Origin: Candidatus Gastranaerophilales bacterium
GTDB lineage: Bacteria > Cyanobacteriota > Vampirovibrionia > Gastranaerophilales > Gastranaerophilaceae
Assembly (NCBI GenBank): GCA_944323045.1
Contig: CALUQX010000014.1
Span: forward strand, 1-64,000
DNA: 64,000 nucleotides
Direction of reading: 5' to 3'
In this document: piece by piece, positions 18,105 through 27,044 of the stretch
How the letters are laid out: each line of letters begins with the position of its first letter
How positions within the stretch are numbered: the first letter of the stretch is position 1
The notes under the pieces: generated by a model
The model's database searches: none
Told to the model about the DNA's origin: nothing
What the model saw: the letters and a program-made list of their open reading frames with translations, nothing else
Made by a program: the position numbers and the translations under genes

Positions 18105-19079
18105 ATGAATTTATTTTTGTTTGTTCTTGTTGTTCTGCTGTTGATATACGTATTTAAAGGTATAATTATTGTAAAACAGCAGGAAGAGGTTATTATTGAA
18201 CGTTTGGGGCGTTATGAAAGAACATTACGCGCCGGTCCAAACTTTATATTTCCAATTTTAGACGCACCTAGAGGCATTGCAAAAAAAGTTGTCCAGAGAA
18301 CCATTGACGGCAGTACATATGCATATCTTAAAGAAACATCTAAAATTGATTTGCGTGAAACTGTATATGATTTTCCGCGTCAAAACGTAATTACAAAAGA
18401 TAACGTATCAATTACAATAAACGCTTTATTGTATTTCCAGATTATTGATGCGAAAAGTGCAGTTTATGAAATTGCGAATCTGCCGGAAGCAATAGAAAAA
18501 CTTACCCAGACAACCCTGAGAAACCTTGTAGGTCAGCTAGAATTGCAGGAAACGCTTGTTTCCCGCGACAAAATTAACGGCGAACTCAGAGCAATTCTCG
18601 ATGAAGCGACTAACAAATGGGGGGTAAAAGTTAACCGTGTAGAACTTCAGGATATAATCCCGCCTGCTGATATTCAGGCTGCTATGGACAAACAAATGAA
18701 AGCCGAACGTGAAAAACGCGCAATGATTTATGAAGCTGAAGGTGAAAAGCAAGCCGCAATTCTGACTGCTGAAGGTCAAAAAGAAGCTGCAATAAGGGAA
18801 GCAGAAGGGCAAAAACAGGCAGCTATATTAAAAGCCGAAGGGGTTGCGCAGGCTCGTGTTGTTGAAGCTGATGCAGAAAAAGAAGCTATTGCAAGAATTA
18901 TCAATGCACTAGAAGACAAAGGACAGCCGGATAAATATTTAATCGCTATGAAATATCTGGAAACTTTAAGTTCAATAACTGCCGGCGAAAACAACAAAGT
19001 TGTCTATATGCCTTATGAAGCAACAGGCATTTTGAGTTCTGTTGACGGTATTAAACAAATGTTTGATCACTCCAAATAG
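18105..19079 (+). CDS. SPFH/Band 7 membrane protein (QmcA-like)
   Basis: A 324-residue protein. One N-terminal membrane segment (3-20) is followed by the SPFH domain (VIIERLGRYERTLRAGPNFI to LQDIIPPADIQAAMDKQMKAE). An Ala/Glu-rich coiled coil contains a repeated EAEGEKQAAIL-type unit (about 205-250). These proteins assemble into large membrane cages or microdomains and influence membrane proteolysis. The operon with NfeD is conserved widely. Confidence 0.92.
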   Translation: MNLFLFVLVVLLLIYVFKGIIIVKQQEEVIIERLGRYERTLRAGPNFIFPILDAPRGIAKKVVQRTIDGSTYAYLKETSKIDLRETVYDFPRQNVITKDNVSITINALLYFQIIDAKSAVYEIANLPEAIEKLTQTTLRNLVGQLELQETLVSRDKINGELRAILDEATNKWGVKVNRVELQDIIPPADIQAAMDKQMKAEREKRAMIYEAEGEKQAAILTAEGQKEAAIREAEGQKQAAILKAEGVAQARVVEADAEKEAIARIINALEDKGQPDKYLIAMKYLETLSSITAGENNKVVYMPYEATGILSSVDGIKQMFDHSK

Positions 19080-19097
19080 CCTTTAAATAAGGCTTTT
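19078..19097 (+). terminator. Weak terminator after the SPFH gene
   Basis: AGCCTT (19078-19083) pairs with AAGGCT (19089-19094), followed by only four T. The hairpin begins inside the stop codon. Confidence 0.45.
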
Positions 19098-19142
19098 GGA
19101 GGTATCAGCATTTTCTTATGTTAATAAGGACTTGAATTTTAT

Positions 19143-19171
19143 TTGACTTTATGCTATAATATATGTATAAC
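19143..19171 (+). promoter_or_regulatory. Promoter of rpsU
   Basis: TTGACT (19143-19148) and TATAAC (19166-19171) with a 17-bp spacer, about 40 bp before the rpsU start. Confidence 0.65.
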
Positions 19172-19210
19172 CATACGTACTAAAAGCTATTAAGGTGGTG
19201 AAAAATATAA

Positions 19211-19384
19211 ATGGCAGAAGTTAAAGTTGGCGAAAACGAATCAATTGAAAGCGCATTGAGACGTTTTAAGAAAAAAATTCAAAAAGCCGGTATCCTTTCA
19301 GAAGTTAAAAAACGTGAAAGATACGAAAAACCGAGCGTAAAAAGAAAACGTAAATCTGAAGCTGCTCGTAAAAGAAAAGTTTAG
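19211..19384 (+). CDS. rpsU: 30S ribosomal protein S21
   Basis: A 57-residue basic protein, [19 protein letters not shown], then RRF/KKK and an Arg/Lys-rich end ([14 protein letters not shown]). This is the full S21 plan and normal length. GGTGG lies about 11 bp upstream. It is a single-gene unit with its own promoter and a strong terminator. S21 joins the 30S platform near the 16S 3' end and affects mRNA selection. Confidence 0.95.
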   Translation: MAEVKVGENESIESALRRFKKKIQKAGILSEVKKRERYEKPSVKRKRKSEAARKRKV

Positions 19385-19439
19385 TTTTATCTTATTATAT
19401 TCTATCTTATGCTATATAGCAATTACATTTTTTCTTGAA

Positions 19440-19469
19440 AAGTTCCTGTAAATTACAGGAACTTTTTTT
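19440..19469 (+). terminator. Terminator of rpsU
   Basis: AAGTTCCTGT (19440-19449) pairs with ACAGGAACTT (19455-19464), followed by a run of T to 19469. Confidence 0.9.
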
Positions 19470-19488
19470 AGTGATTGTTCACAATACA

Positions 19489-19517
19489 AAAACAACCGCC
19501 TGATATGATTCAGGCGG
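19489..19517 (-). terminator. Terminator of the GH57 gene
   Basis: CCGCCTGA (19496-19503) pairs with TCAGGCGG (19510-19517). On the minus strand a T-rich tail (TTGTTTTTG) follows. Confidence 0.8.
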
Positions 19518-19538
19518 CTATTTTGATATTAACATCTA

Positions 19539-22043
19539 TTATTTTACAGACATTGTATCTGCTTTTTTTCTATAGAATTCAGTATTTATGTTCAATTTAT
19601 TACCTATATCAAGCAGCATAAGAATAAATTTTCTTGTATTTGATTTTTTAGAGGCTGATGTTTCATTATTCTGCAGCAATTCACCGATTCTATGATAAAT
19701 TTTGTTGAAATAAGTATTCTGCGCCTCAGCTATGTCGATTTGCAATTCCAGTCTCTCTATCTGGTCAAACAACTCAAGCACAGCCTCTGCCTGACGTATT
19801 TCAAAACTATGAACAAGTCTGTTGATGTTTTGATATAACTTTTTGCCGAAAATTTTGTTAGAAGGCGTTTTATCCATAACAACTTCCATACGTCTGGCTT
19901 CAAAATTAATGTCAGCAGCCTGCTGAATTAAATCATCGTCCACAAATCCGTTAGAACCTGCAACTAAATCATTAAACTTGCGGCTCAATGCATAACCGGC
20001 TGAAATTTTAAATTCATCCGGAACTTTTAAGCCGAGCGTCTGCAAATGATATATAGAACTCTTTCCGGCATCATACATATCTTCATAAATCGCTGCAAAC
20101 TTGGCAAGTTTACCTTTGAGCATAACTTGAAGTATTTTGCGTCTTTCTTCAATGAAGATATCTTTTAATGTATAGTATTCTTTGCCGAAATATTCATCCA
20201 GAGCCCTTACTGTTTCTGTCAGCGGACTGAGCATAAACGTTTTTATTAGATTTGTTTTTAACTTGTTGAATTCAATTTCGTCAGTATAAGGCTTTATTGT
20301 ACAGTGGAAGTCCCCGCCGGAGTACTGCATCAGCGCAAATACAAAATTGTATTTCACAAGTGTAATTTTAGATTTTATCTCAATATGTCCGATAACAAAT
20401 GCAGAGTTCCCTTTTTGAACTTTCTTGTAAGCGTGCTTATTTATTATGTAGCAGTAAACATCTTCTTCATCCTCAAAATCGTGGAACAGAGATGATATAG
20501 CCCATAAGCTGGCAATCTGTTTTGCATTTACAACAGAAGGTCTTACGTATTTTTCAAAAATATCACGTCCGTTGCCGTTTTCAGGAATATTACTCTGTGC
20601 CTGTGAAAGTATTTCTAAGAAGCGATTTTCAAAATCTCTATTAGAGAATCTTGCGGCAAGCTGCAGTGCCCGCGCAGCGTATTTCATAATCTGTACGGTT
20701 TCTATACCAGAAATTTCAGAGAAGAACCAGCCGCAGCTTGTATACATTAACAGCGCCTGACGTTGAATTTCAAGGAGTTCCATTGCTCTGACCCGTTCTT
20801 CGTCAGTCAAATTTGGATGAAAATTCGCATTTTGGAATTTGATAATATTAGATTCTTTGCGGTCAAGTATTACATCTATATATTTGTTTCTAATATCCCA
20901 TGGATTTTCAACAAAATACTTTGGTCCTTCTTCTTCAAATATTTTTGCAAATTCATCCCGCAAATAATCCAGAGCTTCACGCAGAGGTTTGCGCCATTTC
21001 TGATTCCAGCCCGGATGACCGCCTGTAGAACAGCCGCAGTCTTCTTTCCAGCGCCCTACCCCGTGGAAACAACTCCATGAAGACGCCTGTTTTATATCTG
21101 CTTCGTAATCACTGCGGTATTTTTCTAAATATTCACCGTAATTTGTGATAGTAAATCCTTCATCTTTTGCTTTAATTTTTAATACATAAGAAAGCGCCAT
21201 ATCACCAAATTTTGTATGGTGACCGTAACTTTCCCCATCAGTTGCAATATTTATAAGCTGAGGATAATCCCTGCAGTCTGAAATACCTTCTTTCAAACGT
21301 TTGCTGAATTTATTACCGTCTTTCAAAAGTTCATCAAAAGCAACAGAACGCGAAATAGCCCCGTCATAGAAAAACAAATCAATAAACTGCCCCGGGGCTG
21401 ACTTTATATAATACCTGTAAGAACGTGCAGGATCAACATTCCCCCAGCTCACATCTGTCCATTCCTTATCACCTTCTTTTCTGATTTTCAGTGCCTGATA
21501 AGGCGACAATATAGTGAATTTTATTCCGTGTTCAACAAGAACTCTTAATGTATCGTCATCAACAGCAGTTTCTGCAAGCCAGATACCTTCAGGTTTACGT
21601 CCGAAGCGGTGTTCAAAATCCCGAATTCCCCATATAACCTGAGTTTGTTTATCGTGTTCATTTGCAAGCGGCATAATAATATGGTTATAAACTTGCGCAA
21701 GTGCATTTCCATGCCCGCTGTGCTCTGTTATGCTTTCAATATCAGCTTTTATAATTCTTTCATAAGTTAATGGCGCATAAACTTCCATCCATGATAACAA
21801 TGTTGGTCCGAAGTTAAAACTCATTAAGGAATAATTATTTACAACATCAAGAATTCTGTTTCTGCTGTCAACAATTTTGGAGACAGAATTCGGGTTGTAG
21901 CATTCTTTTGTAATTCTTTCATTCCAGTCATGAAAAGGCAGTGCGCTGTCCTGCAGTTCAATAGCCTCCAGCCACGGATTCTCCCGCGGCGGCTGATAAA
22001 AGTGACCATGTATTGTTAGAAATGCTTTTGGTTGTTGTTCCAT
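19539..22043 (-). CDS. Glycoside hydrolase family 57 protein with DUF3536
   Basis: An 834-residue cytoplasmic protein. The GH57 barrel starts with TIHGHFYQPPRENPW, continues with SFNFGPTLLSWME and EHSGHGNALAQVYNH, and has GIWLAETAVDDDTL as the likely catalytic-strand motif. The C-terminal half matches the DUF3536 extension. GH57 enzymes act on alpha-glucans (amylase, branching or transferase activity), so a role in glycogen metabolism is likely. No other glycogen gene is nearby, so the exact reaction is open. Confidence 0.88.
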   Translation of the reverse strand: MEQQPKAFLTIHGHFYQPPRENPWLEAIELQDSALPFHDWNERITKECYNPNSVSKIVDSRNRILDVVNNYSLMSFNFGPTLLSWMEVYAPLTYERIIKADIESITEHSGHGNALAQVYNHIIMPLANEHDKQTQVIWGIRDFEHRFGRKPEGIWLAETAVDDDTLRVLVEHGIKFTILSPYQALKIRKEGDKEWTDVSWGNVDPARSYRYYIKSAPGQFIDLFFYDGAISRSVAFDELLKDGNKFSKRLKEGISDCRDYPQLINIATDGESYGHHTKFGDMALSYVLKIKAKDEGFTITNYGEYLEKYRSDYEADIKQASSWSCFHGVGRWKEDCGCSTGGHPGWNQKWRKPLREALDYLRDEFAKIFEEEGPKYFVENPWDIRNKYIDVILDRKESNIIKFQNANFHPNLTDEERVRAMELLEIQRQALLMYTSCGWFFSEISGIETVQIMKYAARALQLAARFSNRDFENRFLEILSQAQSNIPENGNGRDIFEKYVRPSVVNAKQIASLWAISSLFHDFEDEEDVYCYIINKHAYKKVQKGNSAFVIGHIEIKSKITLVKYNFVFALMQYSGGDFHCTIKPYTDEIEFNKLKTNLIKTFMLSPLTETVRALDEYFGKEYYTLKDIFIEERRKILQVMLKGKLAKFAAIYEDMYDAGKSSIYHLQTLGLKVPDEFKISAGYALSRKFNDLVAGSNGFVDDDLIQQAADINFEARRMEVVMDKTPSNKIFGKKLYQNINRLVHSFEIRQAEAVLELFDQIERLELQIDIAEAQNTYFNKIYHRIGELLQNNETSASKKSNTRKFILMLLDIGNKLNINTEFYRKKADTMSVK

Positions 22044-22072
22044 ATATCTTAACTCCGTATTATTTACTTTAA

Positions 22073-22576
22073 TTATTTACTTTCTTTATCACTTTTGGGC
22101 TTTGTTGTCAAAACAACGAATTTGTCAACATCCATCCATATATCTCCGAGTGCCTTTGAAAATACTTTGCCGCTGAATTCTATTTCATCACCAGAATTCA
22201 AGTCAATATGTTTTTCTGCTTCAGAACGTTTAAGAAAAATTTTCATTTCAGAAAGCGGAATATTATGATCTGGCACATCAGGTCGTTGAATCAAGAATGA
22301 TATATAATCTTCAGAACTTCTCATTGCCGGAGTATAATCCAGCCCGAGGGTTGAAAATTTATCAAATTTAGCTCTGATTTTTACATTCTTATTCAGATAG
22401 AATGAAGGTCTAGCAATCATATCCAGCGGGTTGGCAGCCATATAGCTGACATGCGCGGTTTGAATAGGATTTTCCAGATTAATAGCCGGCTGAGTAGTTG
22501 TTGTAGCCGCATTTACATTAAGTCCTACCCCTAAAATTACTGCCAGAATTATAATAAAGCTCTTTAATTTATTCAT
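22073..22576 (-). CDS. Exported OB-fold-like hypothetical protein
   Basis: A 167-residue protein with a signal peptide (SFIIILAVILGVGLNVNA, cleavage after NAA likely). The mature part (YLNKNVKIRAKFDKFS, LNSGDEIEFSGKVFSKALGDIWMDVDKFVVL) resembles an OB-fold nucleic-acid or ligand-binding barrel. It lies 29 bp upstream of the GH57 gene on the same strand. Function unknown. Confidence 0.7.
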   Translation of the reverse strand: MNKLKSFIIILAVILGVGLNVNAATTTTQPAINLENPIQTAHVSYMAANPLDMIARPSFYLNKNVKIRAKFDKFSTLGLDYTPAMRSSEDYISFLIQRPDVPDHNIPLSEMKIFLKRSEAEKHIDLNSGDEIEFSGKVFSKALGDIWMDVDKFVVLTTKPKSDKESK

Positions 22577-22771
22577 AAAAAATCCCTTCTTATTTATTCA
22601 TAATTTATCAACAATAATATAATAACACATAAAATATTTTTGGGAAACTATCCAGTTAAATTATTTTTAAATAGGTTCAGGGTGACTTTACTTTCTCTAT
22701 ATAAGTGAGTTATCATGCCTGTTGCCTTTTGTTTGCGCTTATATTACAATTTTGAAAAAATGAGGTGAATT

Positions 22772-23086
22772 ATGGCAGAAGATTGTATTTTTTGTAAAAT
22801 TTTAAACGGTGATTTTGGCACCGAGTTTGTTTACGAAAACGAATATGTAGCGGCATTTAATGATATTAACCCGAAAGCCCCTGTTCATGTTCTTGTTGTT
22901 CCGAAAAAACATGTGTCTTCACTTAATGAACTTGAAGACAAGGCGCTTATGGGTGAATTGCTTGCTGCAGTAAAGGAAGTCGCAAAAATTACAGGTTTAA
23001 AGGCTTATAAAACATTGATTAATACAGGTAAAGAAGCAGGACAGGAAGTTTTTCACCTGCATTTACACGTATTGGGCAGTAGATAG
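22772..23086 (+). CDS. HIT-family nucleotide-binding protein
   Basis: A 104-residue HINT-type protein. CIFCKILNGD at the N-terminus and the histidine triad FHLHLHVLGSR at the very C-terminus are clear. The family hydrolyses nucleoside phosphoramidates. It ends about 8 residues earlier than most HINT proteins, which continue past HVLGG. It is 18 bp upstream of speE and probably in the same operon. Confidence 0.93.
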   Translation: MAEDCIFCKILNGDFGTEFVYENEYVAAFNDINPKAPVHVLVVPKKHVSSLNELEDKALMGELLAAVKEVAKITGLKAYKTLINTGKEAGQEVFHLHLHVLGSR

Positions 23087-23104
23087 TTAAAAGGAGAGAT
23101 ATCA

Positions 23105-23956
23105 ATGACAAATGGTATTAAAGACGGATTTTATAAGGAAATTAATCCAGCAGGATTTGGTGTAGCAATAAAAGCCGGTAAGGTTCTATTTTCAAAACAA
23201 TCAGAATTTCAAAAAGTTGAAATTTTTGAAACAGACAGCCAACTCGGTCGTGTTTTGACACTGGACGACTTGATGATGACAACAGAAGGCGATGAGTTTT
23301 ATTACCACGAAATGATAGCTCATATTCCGATGATGAATCACAAATGCCCGAAATCAGTGCTTGTAATTGGCGGCGGTGACGGCGGCACAGTTAGAGAAGT
23401 CCTAAAGCACAACACCGTTGAAAAAGTTGTACTTTGTGAAATTGATGGAATGGTTATAGATGCATGTAAAGAATTTTTACCTACTATAGCCGGCAAGCTT
23501 GACGATCCTCGTGTTGAAATCCGTGTAGAAGACGCTATAGAATTTATCAAAGATAAAAAGAACGAATATGATATTGTTCTCATTGATTCAACAGACCCGA
23601 TGGGACCGGGAGAAGGGTTGTTTACTGAAGAATTCTACACAAATGTAAAAAATTCTCTCAAAGAAGGCGGTATTGTTGCCGCACAATCAGAATCTCCGGT
23701 TGTAAATAAGGAAGAAATCAAAAAGATGTATAACCTGTTGAAAAAAGTATTTCCTATTTGTTCAACTTATACCTCAAATATTCCAACATATCCGGGTGGT
23801 TACTGGGCATGGGCATATTGCTCCCAAACAGTTGAGCCGCTCTCTTATATAGATGAAAAGCGTTGTGAAGAAATAACTAAAACATGCAAAATTTATAACA
23901 AAGATTATCATATGGCGCGTTTTGCTCTGCCAAATTATCTTAAAGAACTGTTATAA
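23105..23956 (+). CDS. speE: Spermidine synthase
   Basis: A 283-residue aminopropyltransferase that makes spermidine from putrescine and decarboxylated SAM. LVIGGGDGGTVREVLKH binds the nucleotide, EIDGMVIDACKEFLP is the acidic end of strand 2, and IDSTDPMGPGEGLF carries the catalytic Asp. AAGGAGAG precedes the ATG. No SAM decarboxylase gene is in the window. Confidence 0.94.
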   Translation: MTNGIKDGFYKEINPAGFGVAIKAGKVLFSKQSEFQKVEIFETDSQLGRVLTLDDLMMTTEGDEFYYHEMIAHIPMMNHKCPKSVLVIGGGDGGTVREVLKHNTVEKVVLCEIDGMVIDACKEFLPTIAGKLDDPRVEIRVEDAIEFIKDKKNEYDIVLIDSTDPMGPGEGLFTEEFYTNVKNSLKEGGIVAAQSESPVVNKEEIKKMYNLLKKVFPICSTYTSNIPTYPGGYWAWAYCSQTVEPLSYIDEKRCEEITKTCKIYNKDYHMARFALPNYLKELL

Positions 23957-23960
23957 ATTC

Positions 23961-24275
23961 TCAAACGGCTCTGGTGATATTTAATACATCGTTTTCGATT
24001 GTGTATTTAACTTCATCGGTTTCGGGATTGAGTTCCAAAAACTGTATTATTGAATTTGATATGTATAATCCGTAGCCGTTACCGCTTTTATTAAATTTTT
24101 TAATTAATAGATCCTGATTAATTTCATCAGGGTCTATTTTTGATATTTTAAGCACATTTTTATCCATTCTTAATAGAACGGATGTTTCATGCGGATTAAA
24201 GCCAAGAAGTTTAAGGACATCTTTAGGCATATATAATTTCCAGCCGGTGCCGCTTGATACCAATTTTCTCTGCAT
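23961..24275 (-). CDS. Tandem AbrB-like (swapped-hairpin) DNA-binding protein
   Basis: A 104-residue protein made of two similar halves: LVSSGTGWKLYMPKDVLKLLGF through VLKISKI, and FNKSGNGYGLYISNSIIQFLEL through VLNITRA. Each resembles one AbrB/MazE beta-hairpin module, which normally dimerises. Here one chain may supply both halves. It is probably a transcription regulator and divergent from the pilin gene at 24394. Its target is unknown. Confidence 0.75.
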   Translation of the reverse strand: MQRKLVSSGTGWKLYMPKDVLKLLGFNPHETSVLLRMDKNVLKISKIDPDEINQDLLIKKFNKSGNGYGLYISNSIIQFLELNPETDEVKYTIENDVLNITRAV

Positions 24276-24298
24276 ATGTTCCTCTTTTTAGTAGCCTC

Positions 24299-24364
24299 TT
24301 GACAAATTTATAAAATAACACTAAACTTATTTGTAGATTACATTTAAGTTACATATAAGTTACA
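24299..24364 (+). promoter_or_regulatory. Promoter and 11-bp iterated motif before the pilin gene
   Basis: TTGACA (24299-24304) and TAAACT (24322-24327) have a 17-bp spacer. Downstream, TTACATTTAAG (24338-24348), TTACATATAAG (24349-24359) and TTACA (24360-24364) are head-to-tail copies with an 11-bp period. That places them on one face of the helix, as in operators. Confidence 0.55.
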
Positions 24365-24393
24365 CAGACAAAGAATAAAGGAGTTCAAAAAAC

Positions 24394-25239
24394 ATGAATT
24401 TAAAAAACAACGAATCAATTGCTCAGACACATTCAATAAACCACACTACTCACTTCACTCACTTAGTCACTTTCCATAAAGCCGCTTTTACTTTAGCAGA
24501 AGTGCTCATCACACTTGCAATAATCGGTGTTGTTGCAGCAATGACTATACCTTCACTGGTGCAAAAATATCAGGAGCGGGAAACTGTCACCAGAGTTAAA
24601 AAAGCTTATTCTGTTCTGAATTCTGCATATAAAATGGCACTGGCTTCTGAAGGTGAATTTAACAGCTGGGGATTTAACGGCGGAAATGAATTTGAAGCTG
24701 ACGATGAAGGTAATAATGTGTGGATAGGTGATTCAGCCAAAAATACAAAATTATTCTGGGATAAAATGACTAAATATTTAAACGTTACAGAAAAATGTCT
24801 GTCTACGCAGGATAATTGCTACAAACCCGACGCACTTTATGATATGCAGGGGAATAAAAGAAATTTAGATCTTGCAAATTATTCTTTCTTTACATTAAAC
24901 GACGGTATGACATTGACTGCCGGCTGGATATATGAAAATTGTAATGATAAAAATGATAGATGCGCGGATTTTGCAGTGGATATTAACGGGATAAAAAATC
25001 CACCTAATTCAACAGGAAAAGATATTTTCTATTTTTATGTTAAGCCTGATAGGATAGCTCCCACGGGTCTAGAAGAAGATACAGATCATTCTTTTGATAT
25101 TACCTGTAACAACAATCCTGTAGATCAAGCTAAATCCGGTTACGGCTGTACTGCATGGATTGTGACATTCGATAATATGGATTACCTGCACTGTGACGAT
25201 TTAAGCTGGGATGGAAAACATTCTTGTAAAGATAAATAA
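24394..25239 (+). CDS. Type IV pilin-like protein
   Basis: A 281-residue protein with a prepilin N-terminus: AFTLAEVLITLAIIGVVAAMTIPSL forms the cleavage/methylation site (before FTLAE) and the hydrophobic stalk helix. The leader before it is unusually long (about 35 residues) and His/Thr-rich. The globular part has Cys pairs (KCLSTQDNC, YENCNDKNDRC, DITCNNN to GYGC, LHCDDLSW). AAAGGAG lies upstream of the ATG. It is probably a minor pilin or pseudopilin and stands alone. Confidence 0.85.
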   Translation: MNLKNNESIAQTHSINHTTHFTHLVTFHKAAFTLAEVLITLAIIGVVAAMTIPSLVQKYQERETVTRVKKAYSVLNSAYKMALASEGEFNSWGFNGGNEFEADDEGNNVWIGDSAKNTKLFWDKMTKYLNVTEKCLSTQDNCYKPDALYDMQGNKRNLDLANYSFFTLNDGMTLTAGWIYENCNDKNDRCADFAVDINGIKNPPNSTGKDIFYFYVKPDRIAPTGLEEDTDHSFDITCNNNPVDQAKSGYGCTAWIVTFDNMDYLHCDDLSWDGKHSCKDK

Positions 25240-25300
25240 AAATAATTTTCTCTTTTTGTGTTATACTAATTTTATAAACACAATAGATTAGGGAGAGTTT

Positions 25301-26668
25301 ATGTCAATAATTATAATGCTGATACTGTTAAGTATACTGATTCTAGTCCATGAAGCAGGGCATTACCTTGCTGCGAGAATGTTCGGGATTAAGGTAGATA
25401 AATTCGGTTTCGGACTGCCAATCGGTCCTACTCTGTGGGAAAAACAGTGCGGTGATACAAAAATTCTTGTACATGCCTTTTTGCTTGGCGGATATGTGGC
25501 ATTTCCTGATGATGACAAGGAAAACCCGCTGCCGGAAGATTCTCCTGACAGATTTTTGAACAGACCGATATATCAGCGTCTGGTAGTCGTTTCAGCCGGA
25601 GTTATTGCAAATGTTATTTGTGCGTTTGTTCTTGTTTTATTGACAGCATTCCTATGGGGGCACATGCCTTCAGGCAAGTATGATATTTTTGTCAAAAATG
25701 TCGTAGCCGCAAAAAATCAATCAGTCTGGACATCAGGGCTTGCAAAAGGTGACAAAATTCTGTATGTAAACGGCACAAAAGCTGATAATGCCGCGACATT
25801 AACAATGTTTGCTAAAAACAGTAAGGCTTATGACGGCAGAGTTGATAAAGTCCTTGCAGAAGAAAATCTCGAGAAACTTTCTAAATTAAATGTTGCATTT
25901 AAACGTGATGAAATTATTCCACAAGGAACAGCAATACGTTTACCAGAAAAAGTTAACGAAAGTCCGGTTGCCTTAACTGAAAAAATGACAGGCGGACTGG
26001 AAAAATATGTGGATAATCAGGTAGCATTAACAGATGTACAGAAAAAAATCAGCTCTCAGATTCTCGACAAACATATTTACACATCAGACGGAACCGTGAC
26101 ACTTACAGATATTGCATATGCATTTTCTGACGGACTGCGACCGGTAAATCTTAAAGTATTAAGGGATGAAAGAGAAATAACGTTGAATCCTATTTATCCA
26201 GACAAAGACGGCATCATAGGGGTTGAACTTGAAATACGAGAAGTCGTTGTACCGACAAAATCACCAAAAGATGCTGTTATTGCAAGCTGTAAATACTTAT
26301 ATGAACAAACATATATGCTGCTTTACGGATTATGGCAAATTTTATCAGGCAAAATTCCGCTGAAAGATTTGCACGGCATTGTCGCTATTACAAAAGTCGG
26401 CGGCGATATAATCCAAAACAGCGGCATATTCTACGGATTACTTTTAACCGCAATTATCTCGCTTGACCTTGCTATAGTTAACTTTTTGCCAATACCGGCA
26501 CTTGACGGTGGGCATGTGCTGTTTTTGATTATTGAAAAGATAAAAGGTCGCCCGCTGGATGAAGAAACTGTTAATAAAATTGGTACGGCAGGATTTCTAT
26601 TCCTGATAGCGCTTATGGTGGTAGTTGTGTTTAATGATATTTATGCACTTATCATGAAGCAGTTGTAA
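25301..26668 (+). CDS. rseP: RIP zinc metalloprotease, RseP/site-2-protease family
   Basis: A 455-residue intramembrane protease. HEAGH (17-21) in the first membrane helix binds zinc, PDRFLNRPIYQRLVV leads into a second helix, a PDZ-like region occupies the middle, and NFLPIPALDGGHV near the C-terminus supplies the third zinc ligand. The family cleaves membrane-bound anti-sigma factors or leftover signal peptides. The middle is longer than in minimal S2P proteins. No sigma or anti-sigma gene is adjacent. Confidence 0.92.
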   Translation: MSIIIMLILLSILILVHEAGHYLAARMFGIKVDKFGFGLPIGPTLWEKQCGDTKILVHAFLLGGYVAFPDDDKENPLPEDSPDRFLNRPIYQRLVVVSAGVIANVICAFVLVLLTAFLWGHMPSGKYDIFVKNVVAAKNQSVWTSGLAKGDKILYVNGTKADNAATLTMFAKNSKAYDGRVDKVLAEENLEKLSKLNVAFKRDEIIPQGTAIRLPEKVNESPVALTEKMTGGLEKYVDNQVALTDVQKKISSQILDKHIYTSDGTVTLTDIAYAFSDGLRPVNLKVLRDEREITLNPIYPDKDGIIGVELEIREVVVPTKSPKDAVIASCKYLYEQTYMLLYGLWQILSGKIPLKDLHGIVAITKVGGDIIQNSGIFYGLLLTAIISLDLAIVNFLPIPALDGGHVLFLIIEKIKGRPLDEETVNKIGTAGFLFLIALMVVVVFNDIYALIMKQL

Positions 26669-26707
26669 ATAATAATTAAATTTATGTAAATATTATAAAA
26701 ACAAATA

Positions 26708-26736
26708 TTGACAAGTGACAGGTTACAGGTTATAAT
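26708..26736 (+). promoter_or_regulatory. Consensus promoter/operator of higBA
   Basis: TTGACA (26708-26713), a 17-bp spacer and TATAAT (26731-26736) match consensus exactly. The spacer holds repeated GTGACAG/GTTACAG words that could bind HigA. The -10 box ends 6 bp before the higB ATG. Confidence 0.85.
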
Positions 26737-26742
26737 ATAAGT

Positions 26743-27027
26743 ATGATAAAATCATTTAAACACAAGGGGCTTGAAAGATTCTTTAATTCAGGTTCTTTGA
26801 AAGGTATTCAAGCCATACATAAAGACAAAATCCAAATTATTTTATCAACACTCAATGTTATGAAAACGCTAGACCCGTTAAGTTCACCGTCTTTTGGTCT
26901 GCATCCATTGAAAGGTGAGATGAAAGGTCAGTGGGCAGTGACAGTACAGGCAAATTGGCGAATAACATTTGAATTTGACGAACAAAATGCAGATGTATAT
27001 ATTGTTGATTATCGAGACTATCACTAA
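26743..27027 (+). CDS. higB: HigB-type toxin (RelE superfamily)
   Basis: A 94-residue mRNA interferase-like toxin beginning MIKSFKHKGLERFF. It contains HPLKGEMKGQWAVTVQANWRITFEF and ends VYIVDYRDYH, all typical of HigB. HigB cuts mRNA on the ribosome. No Shine-Dalgarno precedes the ATG, and the promoter position implies a leaderless mRNA. The toxin lies before the antitoxin, the usual order for hig loci. Confidence 0.92.
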   Translation: MIKSFKHKGLERFFNSGSLKGIQAIHKDKIQIILSTLNVMKTLDPLSSPSFGLHPLKGEMKGQWAVTVQANWRITFEFDEQNADVYIVDYRDYH

Positions 27028-27044
27028 CAAGAAAGGAAACTATT

